From assembly GCA_017472685.1 (NCBI GenBank), contig JAFUOO010000017.1, positions 35,721 to 99,720 of the forward strand: a stretch of 64,000 nucleotides of DNA, written 5' to 3'. Of this stretch, positions 9,293 to 15,641 are shown piece after piece. Origin of the DNA: Clostridia bacterium. Lineage in GTDB: Bacteria > Bacillota > Clostridia > UMGS1883. Under the pieces are notes generated by a model, which saw only the letters and a program-made list of their open reading frames with translations, had not been told where the DNA came from and did no database searches. Position 1 is the first letter of the stretch. The number at the start of each line of letters is the position of its first letter. The position numbers and the translations under genes are program-made.

Positions 9293-9568
9293 ATGAAAAA
9301 CACAACAGTGCCGTCAGCCAGGCTGATTGGCAGAATATGCTGGATTGTTGTCATCGTAATAACCGTAATCTGTCTGATATCTCAGCAATTTAAAATTAAT
9401 AAATATGCTGAAGAGGTAGCAAGGCTTGAAGACGAAAAAGCCGAATTGCAGGATCGGAATGACGAGCTTGCAACAATGACCGAGCTGTCCGACGAGGATT
9501 TTGAGCGTGCAGCACGTGAGCAGGGCTATGTCCGCCCCGACGAGGTCATTATTAAAGAGGCTGAGTAA
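9293..9568 (+). CDS. divIC: Cell-division protein DivIC/FtsB family
   Basis: A 91-residue bitopic septum protein. One membrane helix (about residues 12-31) is followed by a coiled coil (KYAEEVARLEDEKAELQDRNDEL) and a short C-terminal domain ending in AREQGYVRPDEVII, the usual DivIC/FtsB tail. It forms the divisome subcomplex with FtsL and DivIB. The ATG at 9293 was preferred to an upstream ATG at 9263 because AAGGTGGGG lies 7 nt before it. Its place between yabQ and yabR is the Bacillus order. Confidence 0.88.
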   Translation: MKNTTVPSARLIGRICWIVVIVITVICLISQQFKINKYAEEVARLEDEKAELQDRNDELATMTELSDEDFERAAREQGYVRPDEVIIKEAE

Positions 9569-9606
9569 GTAAAGAGGCTACACACTGAAGGGAGATAAGT
9601 TCATAA

Positions 9607-10035
9607 ATGGCTTTGGAAATTGGCGCAATTGTTGAAGGTAAGGTTTCAGGTATTACTAACTTCGGGGCATTTGTTGATTTGCCCGAAGGCAAGACCGGTC
9701 TCGTACATATTTCGGAGGTTGCCCGTAATTATGTTAAGGACATAAAGGAGCATCTCACTGTTGGACAGGTTGTAAAGGTAAAAGTTCTTACTATGGACCC
9801 GGGCGGTAAAATCAGTTTATCTATAAAGAAGGCTGTAGAGCCCCGTGCGAAGGCACCTGCTTTTTCAGGCGCACCCGCCGAGGTTGATTTTACACGCAAG
9901 TCTGACGAGCAGTTTATGGCGCTCTCTTTTGAAGAAAAGATGGCAAAATTCAAATCTACAAGCGATGAAAGAATGCAGGATATTAAGCGTAATACCGATT
10001 CTAAGCGCGGTAGCTACAGAAGAGGAAATAATTGA
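9607..10035 (+). CDS. yabR: S1-domain RNA-binding protein (YabR-like)
   Basis: A 142-residue protein with one N-terminal S1 domain (residues 1-75; G-x-V-x-x-I-T-N-F-G-A-F-V and GLVHISEVA are clear). A charged, probably disordered tail ends in a basic RGSYRRGNN. YabR/GSP13-type proteins associate with ribosomes. It lies 38 bp after divIC with AGGGAGAT before the ATG and is closed by a strong terminator. The gene order yabP-yabQ-divIC-yabR is conserved with Bacillus, which supports the name. Confidence 0.87.
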   Translation: MALEIGAIVEGKVSGITNFGAFVDLPEGKTGLVHISEVARNYVKDIKEHLTVGQVVKVKVLTMDPGGKISLSIKKAVEPRAKAPAFSGAPAEVDFTRKSDEQFMALSFEEKMAKFKSTSDERMQDIKRNTDSKRGSYRRGNN

Positions 10036-10064
10036 AAAAAGGTCCACTATTGTGGACCTTTTTC
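10036..10064 (+). terminator. Intrinsic terminator after yabR
   Basis: A 12-bp stem (10036-10047 with 10052-10063) containing GGTCCAC/GTGGACC, loop TATT, T-rich 3' side. It starts at the yabR stop. Confidence 0.9.
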
Positions 10065-10065
10065 T

Positions 10066-10098
10066 TAGGTAATAGGGAATAGTGAAGATGGAATAAGT
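10066..10098 (+). repeat. TGAATAGTGAA-type dispersed repeat
   Basis: A purine-rich stretch of short AATAGTGAA/GAATAAGTAA words. The same word pattern occurs at 10918-11002, 12273-12356, 28485-28517 and, inverted, at 33145-33179, always between genes and next to a terminator hairpin. Confidence 0.5.
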
Positions 10099-10134
10099 AA
10101 TGAAAAAACACAGCGAGAGCTGTGTTTTTTCATT
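10099..10134. terminator. Symmetric hairpin, likely bidirectional terminator
   Basis: A 16-bp perfect stem with a GAGA loop and A/T runs on both sides (AAAAAACACAGC/GCTGTGTTTTTT). On the minus strand it lies 79 bp past the stop of the 10213-10734 gene. The DNA between (10135-10212) holds no gene; it can be read as a 26-codon open stretch on the minus strand, probably a chance frame or gene remnant. Confidence 0.75.
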
Positions 10135-10212
10135 AAAAGAAGCGTACCTTTTGTGCAATTGTGTTGCCGTTTACTTTAATGTAGCTGTGATAAGCTCCGT
10201 CGTAGCCAACTT

Positions 10213-10734
10213 TTACTCAGCAGGGCGAATGGGAGCGGAGTTTTCGCTTTCCGCAGTGGCAGAGGCAGCCTCCGGGTCGGTTTCTGCAGCAGCTTCTGGA
10301 GCTATTGTTTCCTCTGCAGGAAGATGCTTGAGCTTATAGCCAAAGTAAATACCTGCACCCAGATAATAAAGCACCCAGATATGTACCAGAATGTCAATTA
10401 TATTGGAGCTTTCCGCCATGTCGATTGACACATAGCCGAGATATATGGTGTCGAGAATAAAGAGAATAAGTGCCGGAATAAACCAACCGTAATGCTTCTT
10501 TGAAAAAAACCAGAATATAAGATACAACGCAACAACTACACCTGCCACAATGTAAAGATATGTGAGCTCAAGATAGTAGGCAAAAGCAACCGCCCAGTAG
10601 GGAACAGTTATTGAGAAGAGGAACATTGTACCCGATTGGCTGAACAGCAAAGCTATATTAATTATCGTAAAGACAATTATAAGAAGCAGATTGCCGCGGG
10701 ATTGTTCGTATTTCTTTTGGAGTTCATTTTTCAT
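10213..10734 (-). CDS. Integral membrane protein of unknown function
   Basis: A 173-residue protein with about five predicted membrane helices in residues 18-135, then a soluble tail rich in Ala, Glu and Pro (about 140-173) that looks disordered. No catalytic motif was recognised. The ATG at 10734 was preferred to an in-frame GTG at 10743: the GAAAGG site is only 2 nt from the GTG but 11 nt from the ATG. It is a single gene with its own promoter, between yabR and the tRNA-Leu islet and facing yabR. A role cannot be proposed from sequence alone. Confidence 0.7.
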   Translation of the reverse strand: MKNELQKKYEQSRGNLLLIIVFTIINIALLFSQSGTMFLFSITVPYWAVAFAYYLELTYLYIVAGVVVALYLIFWFFSKKHYGWFIPALILFILDTIYLGYVSIDMAESSNIIDILVHIWVLYYLGAGIYFGYKLKHLPAEETIAPEAAAETDPEAASATAESENSAPIRPAE

Positions 10735-10760
10735 GTTTACCACAACCTTTCTTTGACAAT

Positions 10761-10789
10761 ATTATACATTATAAATCATAAAAAGACAA
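10761..10789 (-). promoter_or_regulatory. Promoter of the membrane protein gene
   Basis: On the minus strand: TTGTCT (10789-10784), 17-bp spacer, TATAAT (10766-10761), followed by the GAAAGG ribosome site. Confidence 0.6.
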
Positions 10790-11008
10790 GGTGTTTTCAT
10801 GGTTATATATGCCAGTTTGGGGTGAATTTAATGTTGTGATACTTTTTATGAGAGTGTTTAAATGTTGGCATATATATATTAAATCAATGTTTTGCGTAGC
10901 AAAACTACCGAAATTATTCATTATTCATCAGCACAGCGACTTCACTATTCACTGAAAATCCTGTTAATGAATAGTGAAGAGTGAATAATGAAGAGGAAAT
11001 AGTACAAA

Positions 11009-11045
11009 AGAAAAAATCCTGCCGAAGTATCGACAGGATTTTCTT
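11009..11045 (-). terminator. Displaced tRNA-Leu terminator (copy A)
   Basis: Stem 11015-11025 with 11030-11040 (AATCCTGCCGA/TCGACAGGATT) and an A-run that is a U-tract on the minus strand. It is the same terminator as at copy B, but here it is cut off from the intact tRNA gene by the 212-bp insertion. Confidence 0.75.
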
Positions 11046-11276
11046 TTGGTGCGAGAGGCGGGACACAGTCTTGCTACGCAAGCCTTGCCTGCTTATCAGC
11101 CCTCGGTTTGGCGCCGAGCTGCTGATTGCGCACCACTCGGCTACAAAACAATTCACCGGATTGTTTTGCTTAACGCCTCGTGCCCTCTTAGGGTTCAAGT
11201 CCCTTTCATGCTAAGCAAAAAAATAAAACCATACCTTTTGGTATGGTTTATTTTTTGTTGGTGCGAGAGGCGGGAC
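11046..11276. mobile_element. 212-bp insertion in the 3' end of tRNA-Leu, with 19-bp direct repeats
   Basis: The 19-bp sequence TTGGTGCGAGAGGCGGGAC (tRNA 3' end plus CCA) occurs at 11046-11064 and again at 11258-11276. The DNA between is absent from copy B. The right repeat belongs to the intact tRNA gene and the left one is an orphan 3' end beside the original terminator, the pattern left by integration at a tRNA 3' end. The insert has no gene. It holds hairpins (CTTGC/GCAAG, CTCGG/CCGAG, AAAACAAT/ATTGTTTT), a T-arm-like GGGTTCAAGTCCC on the plus strand and a terminator. It could be a remnant of an integrative element or a small hairpin repeat unit. Confidence 0.6.
11217..11256 (-). terminator. 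Terminator of tRNA-Leu copy A, carried by the insertion
   Basis: Stem AAACCATACC/GGTATGGTTT (11226-11235 with 11240-11249), loop TTTT, A/T runs on both sides. It lies directly after the tRNA on the minus strand and replaces the terminator displaced by the insertion. Confidence 0.8.
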
Positions 11277-11341
11277 TTGAACCCGCATGGTCTCCCACAC
11301 GCACCTTAAACGTGCGCGTATGCCAATTCCGCCACTCTCGC
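11259..11341 (-). tRNA. tRNA-Leu (anticodon AAG), copy A
   Basis: 83 nt with encoded CCA. The acceptor GCGAGAG pairs with CTCTCGC; the D-arm is GGCGGAATTGGCATACGC; the anticodon stem is CACGT/GCGTG with loop TTAAGGT, giving anticodon AAG. A class II variable arm and the T-arm GCGGGTTCAAGTCCCGC follow. Bacteria normally use GAG for the CUU/CUC codons; AAG would need A34-to-inosine editing by TadA. It is identical to copy B. Confidence 0.93.
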
Positions 11342-11370
11342 AAATGTATTCGTTTTTCACGACAAGAGTT

Positions 11371-11399
11371 ATTATAGCAGGGGAAAGGTGGTTTGTCAA
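11371..11399 (-). promoter_or_regulatory. Promoter of tRNA-Leu copy A
   Basis: On the minus strand: consensus TTGACA (11399-11394), 17-bp spacer, TATAAT (11376-11371). Confidence 0.88.
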
Positions 11400-11418
11400 T
11401 AACAAATTTTCAATTTTT

Positions 11419-11844
11419 TTAAGTTTTTTTGAGATTTAAAATCATGTTTACTTCGTGAATTCCGTTTTCATTTACGACATCTGTTTCGATGAAACCGAGT
11501 TTTTCATAAAGGTGTTTTGCAGGAATATTTCCATATTTGTATGTTGTTGTTATCCAATTAGCACGACATTGTAATTTTAACATACTAATAAGTTCTTTGA
11601 GAATGGCAGTTCCATAGCCTTTGTTTTGATATTCAATATCAACGGCAAAATCCCAAAGGAAATATCCACCATCACAGTTTCTGAGAAGAGCAAATGCTAT
11701 AATAGTATCATCGTTATAAATATCAAAAGCAATCACAAGCTTGCATTTAAAAGCATTTGATAAGGTTTCTTCGGATGATAATTGCGAGCGTTGAGAAGGA
11801 GATAATTCAATTTTTATACTGTTGCTTTGTTTGAATGTAAACAT
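11419..11844 (-). CDS. GNAT-family N-acetyltransferase
   Basis: A 141-residue GNAT acyl-CoA transferase. The acetyl-CoA pyrophosphate loop is visible as YQNKGYGTAIL (Q-x-x-G-x-G) near residue 73. A WDFAVDIEY strand precedes it and the typical AKHLYEKLGF motif follows near residue 112. The acceptor is unknown. It starts 3 bp after the four-helix-bundle gene with AAAGGA before the ATG, so the two form a small operon between the two tRNA-Leu copies. Confidence 0.82.
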   Translation of the reverse strand: MFTFKQSNSIKIELSPSQRSQLSSEETLSNAFKCKLVIAFDIYNDDTIIAFALLRNCDGGYFLWDFAVDIEYQNKGYGTAILKELISMLKLQCRANWITTTYKYGNIPAKHLYEKLGFIETDVVNENGIHEVNMILNLKKT

Positions 11845-11847
11845 ATT

Positions 11848-12195
11848 CTATTCCTTTGCAGTATTGAGTGATGCTATTAAAATACGTTTGATTTCGGTGC
11901 AATCGTCAAGAAGGGAGGCACCTTCTTCGGGTTTTAATATTTCTGATTTTATAAGCACCTTTAACCAATATTCTGTTTCTGCAGTCTCTTTTAGCGCAAT
12001 GTGCAATTTGGAAATGAAATCCGCTTTGCTTTGGCCATAATTAGCTTCATGGATATTGGCGCCAATACTTGTTCCGCTTCTTCCGATTTGTTTAGATATT
12101 ATAGTTTCCTTTTTAGTTTTAGCAAGATAATTTTGAAGTTTGACAATTCGTGCAGCAAAATCAATGGATTTTGCAGTTAAAGCATTTTCTTTCAT
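11848..12195 (-). CDS. Four-helix-bundle protein (S23/IVS-protein family)
   Basis: A 115-residue all-helical protein with the family hallmark near residues 38-55: ISKQIGRSGTSIGANIHEA, then YGQSKADFISKLHIALKE. Relatives are encoded in 23S rRNA intervening sequences, and Avd of diversity-generating retroelements has the same fold; their molecular role is mostly unknown. No reverse transcriptase or variable repeat was found here. It leads the two-gene operon with the GNAT gene inside a duplicated tRNA block, which suggests a mobile islet. Confidence 0.85.
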   Translation of the reverse strand: MKENALTAKSIDFAARIVKLQNYLAKTKKETIISKQIGRSGTSIGANIHEANYGQSKADFISKLHIALKETAETEYWLKVLIKSEILKPEEGASLLDDCTEIKRILIASLNTAKE

Positions 12196-12359
12196 TTAAA
12201 TCACCATGTTTATGTTAGCATATAAAATATATTAAATCAATGTTTTGCGTAGCAAAACTACCGAAATTATTCATTATTCATCAGCATGGCGACTTCATTA
12301 TTCACTGAAAATCCTGTTAATGAATAGTGAAGAGTGAATAATGAAGAGTGAATAGTACA

Positions 12360-12399
12360 AAAGAAAAAATCCTGCCGAAATATCGACAGGATTTTCTTT
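12360..12399 (-). terminator. Terminator of tRNA-Leu copy B
   Basis: Stem 12368-12378 with 12383-12393 (AATCCTGCCGA/TCGACAGGATT) and an A-run that is a U-tract on the minus strand, directly after the tRNA. Confidence 0.82.
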
Positions 12400-12482
12400 T
12401 GGTGCGAGAGGCGGGACTTGAACCCGCATGGTCTCCCACACGCACCTTAAACGTGCGCGTATGCCAATTCCGCCACTCTCGC
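12400..12482 (-). tRNA. tRNA-Leu (anticodon AAG), copy B
   Basis: 83 nt, identical to copy A, with encoded CCA and anticodon loop TTAAGGT (AAG). Here the gene keeps its original 3' flank and terminator, so it shows what copy A looked like before the insertion. Confidence 0.93.
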
Positions 12483-12511
12483 GAATGTATTCGTTTTTCA
12501 CGACAAGAGTT

Positions 12512-12540
12512 ATTATAGCAGGGAGAAACTTATTTGTCAA
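12512..12540 (-). promoter_or_regulatory. Promoter of tRNA-Leu copy B
   Basis: On the minus strand: TTGACA (12540-12535), 17-bp spacer, TATAAT (12517-12512). Confidence 0.88.
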
Positions 12541-12576
12541 TAACAAATTTTTAAATTTTGCAAAATTTTCAACGCA

Positions 12577-12854
12577 TAAGGCGAGGAGGGTTGAGCCCAA
12601 TATGGTTTTAATCGGCAAATTTCCAACCATAATGCACCAAAATGCTCACCTATACACAAAGTATGGGTTCAGCTTTTGGCACACTCTGACAGAAAATTTG
12701 CACGATTAAAACTCTACGACCCTTTGCGCCGGAAAAATTGATGGATTTTTGGTGCGGAGATTGCAGATAGGCTGACGCCTTTCAAAATCGACAAGCCGAA
12801 AAGACTCAATTTTAACAATCAAAGGGCATATGGGGTTCAATTCCTCTCGCCTTA
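12577..12854. mobile_element. 278-bp element with imperfect terminal inverted repeats (MITE-like or ncRNA)
   Basis: This gene-free stretch begins with TAAGGCGAGGAGGG and ends with TCCTCTCGCCTTA; the outer 28-30 bp are imperfect inverted copies. Inside are a second long inverted repeat (12605-12622 with 12694-12712), a hairpin CCTATAC/GTATGGG and a hairpin at 12726-12756. Both ends carry TA, which would suit a TA-targeting element. No open frame inside looks real. A related 39-bp version lies at 45905-45943. A multi-branched non-coding RNA is the other reading; the ending has a T-arm-like GGGGTTCAATTCC, but no tmRNA tag frame was seen. Confidence 0.5.
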
Positions 12855-12883
12855 CCCACAAAAGCGCAAAATAATCAAATTAC

Positions 12884-12912
12884 TTTACATTCTCGCCATA
12901 TTGTGATATAAT
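12884..12912 (+). promoter_or_regulatory. Promoter of dxs-tlyA
   Basis: TTTACA (12884-12889), 17-bp spacer, TATAAT (12907-12912). Confidence 0.8.
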
Positions 12913-12965
12913 ATTAAATAGGATATTATGTGAAGTTTACCTTAGAGAAAGAAAGGTGAATGATT

Positions 12966-14837
12966 ATGGAAAAACTGATTGATAAAGTAACAGGCAGAGA
13001 AAGCCTCATGAAATTAAATACAGAGCAGATGTACACTCTTGCACAGGAAATGCGTGAATGCATTATTGATTCTGTTGCAAAAAATGGCGGGCATCTGGCA
13101 TCAAGTCTGGGTGCTGTTGAACTGACAATTGCACTTCACCGTGTTTTAAGGCTCCCGAGCGATAAAATTGTGTGGGATGTAGGGCATCAGAGCTACGCCC
13201 ATAAAATACTTACAGGCAGAAGAGCCGAGCTTAATTCCTTGCGCAAAATGGGCGGTGAATGTGGCTTCTGCGACCCCGATGCCAGCGAATACGACTCTTA
13301 CACCTCGGGGCACACCTCAACGTCCCTTTCGTTGGCGTTAGGTGCGGCATGTGCACGCGACAGCCTTGGTGAAAAATACAATGTGGCGGCTGTTATCGGC
13401 GACGGTGCATTAAGCGGCGGGCTTGCCATGGAGGCGCTTAATAATATTGGACAGGAACAGAAAAAAATGCTCATTATCTTAAACGATAACGAGATGTCTA
13501 TATCTGAAAATGTGGGTGCCATGAGCAACTATCTCACAAGAGCGAGGACAAGCGCGGGATACGTAAAAAGCAAAAGGGGTATCGACTCTGCATTGGAAAA
13601 AATTCCGAAGTACGGCAAAGGTATTGCCGATTTTGTGAGAAACGCAAAGGAACACGTAAAATACCTTGTTTCTCCGGGAATTCTTTTCGAAGAGCTTGGA
13701 GTAACATATCTGGGACCCATTGACGGTCACGACATTAGAGGCATGGAAGAGCTTTTCAGAAGAGCCATAAAGCTTGAAGAACCTGTTCTTGTTCACGTTG
13801 TAACAAAAAAGGGAAAGGGCTATGCGCCTGCTGAAAAGGAGCCTCAGAAGTATCATGGAGTGTCGCCCTTTGATAAAGAAGAGGGTGTCAGTGAAAATGC
13901 GGCAGAAACATATTCATCCGTTTTTGGCGATGAAATTTCTGCAATAGCAAGAGAAAACAGCAAGGTTGCCGTTATAACACCTGCCATGACACTTGGCAGC
14001 GGGCTTGTGGGCTTTTCGAAGGAATTTCCGAAAAGGTTCTACGATGTGGGCATTGCTGAGGGTCATGCCGTTACCTTTGCAGCAGGGCTTGCGGGCTGCT
14101 CCATGGTGCCCGTTGTGAGCCTGTATTCAACCTTTGCTCAACGAGCTTACGATTCGATTATACACGATGTTGCACTTTCAAATTTACATGTGGTGTTTGC
14201 AATTGACCGTGCAGGGCTGGTGCCCGGTGACGGCAAAACACATCAGGGCACATTTGACATATCGTTCTTCTCGTCAATGCCCAATGTGAAAATTTTGTCG
14301 CCCTGCTCGTTTGATGAATTGCGAAAAATGCTCCGCTATGCCGTTAACGAATGTGACGGTCCCGTTGTTGTGCGATACCCACGTGGTGCCAATCAGTATG
14401 TAGGCAACATGGGTGACTTTGTGCTCTCAAAGGCAGCACTTCTTAAGAAGGGGGATGCTGTCACAATCCTGGCAGAGGGCACAGGCGTGCCTTCCGCTGT
14501 AAAATGCGGGGAACTGCTTTCAGAAAGCGGTATTGAATGTGATATTATAAACGCAAGAACAATTCAGCCTGTTGACATTGAATGCGTGAAAAAGAGCGTT
14601 CAGAAAACAGGAAGGCTGGTTTGCATTGAACAGGCTATGCGCCGCGGAGGTATGGGAGAGAACGTTATAGCTCTTCTTGCACAATGTAGCGTTAATACTG
14701 AATATATCTCCGTTTCGCTGGATGAATATGTTACCCATGGAGAATATCCTGAAATTGAAAAACGGTATTCTTTTGACAGTGAAAGCATTGCGGAAAGAAT
14801 AAAGAAGGAATGGTTTGATGGCGAAGAGAAGACTTGA
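12966..14837 (+). CDS. dxs: 1-deoxy-D-xylulose-5-phosphate synthase
   Basis: A 623-residue thiamine-diphosphate enzyme that makes DXP from pyruvate and glyceraldehyde 3-phosphate, the entry to the MEP isoprenoid pathway. It shows GHQSYAHKILTGR near residue 75, the ThDP/Mg site GDGALSGG near 144 with LNDNEMSIS, and the conserved YDVGIAEGHAV with its catalytic Glu near 361. The length is normal. The ATG at 12966 was chosen because AAAGGTG lies 7 nt upstream; the ATG at 12960 would be almost on top of that site. It overlaps tlyA by 20 bp. Confidence 0.97.
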   Translation: MEKLIDKVTGRESLMKLNTEQMYTLAQEMRECIIDSVAKNGGHLASSLGAVELTIALHRVLRLPSDKIVWDVGHQSYAHKILTGRRAELNSLRKMGGECGFCDPDASEYDSYTSGHTSTSLSLALGAACARDSLGEKYNVAAVIGDGALSGGLAMEALNNIGQEQKKMLIILNDNEMSISENVGAMSNYLTRARTSAGYVKSKRGIDSALEKIPKYGKGIADFVRNAKEHVKYLVSPGILFEELGVTYLGPIDGHDIRGMEELFRRAIKLEEPVLVHVVTKKGKGYAPAEKEPQKYHGVSPFDKEEGVSENAAETYSSVFGDEISAIARENSKVAVITPAMTLGSGLVGFSKEFPKRFYDVGIAEGHAVTFAAGLAGCSMVPVVSLYSTFAQRAYDSIIHDVALSNLHVVFAIDRAGLVPGDGKTHQGTFDISFFSSMPNVKILSPCSFDELRKMLRYAVNECDGPVVVRYPRGANQYVGNMGDFVLSKAALLKKGDAVTILAEGTGVPSAVKCGELLSESGIECDIINARTIQPVDIECVKKSVQKTGRLVCIEQAMRRGGMGENVIALLAQCSVNTEYISVSLDEYVTHGEYPEIEKRYSFDSESIAERIKKEWFDGEEKT

Positions 14838-15621
14838 TTTATACCTTGTTGAAGAAGGACTGTGTCCCAGCCGTGAAATGGCAAAAAGCCTTATTATGGC
14901 GGGCAAGGTTTTTGTAAATAATCAGCGAAGCGATAAGGCAGGCGACAGTGTGGGTGAAAAGGACACTGTTGAGGTAAGGGGCGAAACCCTTAAGTATGTA
15001 AGTCGCGGCGGACTTAAGCTTGAAAAGGCAATGGCATCATTTCCCATAAGCCTTGAGGGCAAGGTCTGTATGGACATAGGCGCCTCCACAGGCGGCTTTA
15101 CCGATTGCATGCTCCAGAACGGCGCAGGCAAGGTTTTTGCTGTTGATGTAGGCTATGGTCAGCTTGCATGGAAGCTTCGTTGCGACGAACGTGTAGTGAA
15201 TATGGAAAGAACAAACATCCGCTATGTGACAGAGGAGCAGATTGGAACAAAGCTTGACTTTGTTTCCATTGATGTTGCTTTCATCTCGCTTAAGCTGGTG
15301 CTTCCTGTTGCCTATAATCTCATGGCTGAGGGTGCTGAAATGGTGGCACTTATAAAGCCCCAGTTTGAAGCAGGACGCGAAAACGTGGGCAAGAAAGGCG
15401 TTGTGCGTGACATTAACGTGCACAAGGATGTTGTAAAAACAGTTGTACAGTTTACTCAGGATATGGGATTTAGCATCAAAGGGCTGGATTTTTCGCCCAT
15501 ACGTGGTCCCGAAGGAAATATAGAATACCTTATGTATGTTTCTAAGGAAAAGAGCGAAGCGGCTGATTTTTCCGACCAAATCGATGCTATGGTGGAAAAA
15601 AGCCATATAGAAGCTAAATAA
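14818..15621 (+). CDS. tlyA: TlyA-family rRNA 2'-O-methyltransferase
   Basis: A 267-residue protein with an N-terminal S4 RNA-binding domain (RRLDLYLVEEGLCPSRE, residues 4-62) and a C-terminal RrmJ/FtsJ-type methyltransferase. The SAM loop is MDIGASTGGFTDC near residue 82. TlyA enzymes methylate ribose 2'-OH groups in 16S and/or 23S rRNA. The start at 14818 follows GAAGGA and lies within the end of dxs; the dxs-tlyA pair is common in Clostridia. Whether it acts on both rRNAs cannot be told from sequence. Confidence 0.92.
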   Translation: MAKRRLDLYLVEEGLCPSREMAKSLIMAGKVFVNNQRSDKAGDSVGEKDTVEVRGETLKYVSRGGLKLEKAMASFPISLEGKVCMDIGASTGGFTDCMLQNGAGKVFAVDVGYGQLAWKLRCDERVVNMERTNIRYVTEEQIGTKLDFVSIDVAFISLKLVLPVAYNLMAEGAEMVALIKPQFEAGRENVGKKGVVRDINVHKDVVKTVVQFTQDMGFSIKGLDFSPIRGPEGNIEYLMYVSKEKSEAADFSDQIDAMVEKSHIEAK

Positions 15622-15641
15622 GATATAAAGGAATTGGTAAA

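Larger units (their letters stand above)
10862..11410. repeat. Duplicated tRNA-Leu block, copy A (interrupted)
   Basis: 10862-11064 and 11258-11410 match 12212-12417 and 12399-12551 almost base for base. They include a hairpin GTTTTGC/GCAAAAC, the inverted TGAATAGTGAA repeat, a terminator, the whole tRNA-Leu gene and its promoter. Copy A differs by a 212-bp insertion at the 3' end of the tRNA gene. Copies A and B flank the GNAT and four-helix-bundle genes. Confidence 0.85.
12212..12551. repeat. Duplicated tRNA-Leu block, copy B (uninterrupted)
   Basis: The uninterrupted version of the block seen at 10862-11410, with hairpin, inverted TGAATAGTGAA repeat, terminator, tRNA-Leu and promoter. Homology to copy A stops near 12551. 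Confidence 0.85.

Noticed and set aside
10135..10212. Remnant of a protein gene (26 open codons on the minus strand)
   Set aside because: Too short to separate from chance, no start codon or ribosome site; noted only as gap content.
11848..12195. Diversity-generating retroelement suggested by the Avd-like fold
   Set aside because: No reverse transcriptase, template repeat or variable repeat was found in the window; S23-type proteins are common without retroelements.
12577..12854. tmRNA or intron-containing tRNA
   Set aside because: The end has a T-arm-like GGGGTTCAATTCC, but there is no tag-peptide frame, no D-arm and no standard acceptor with CCA in register.
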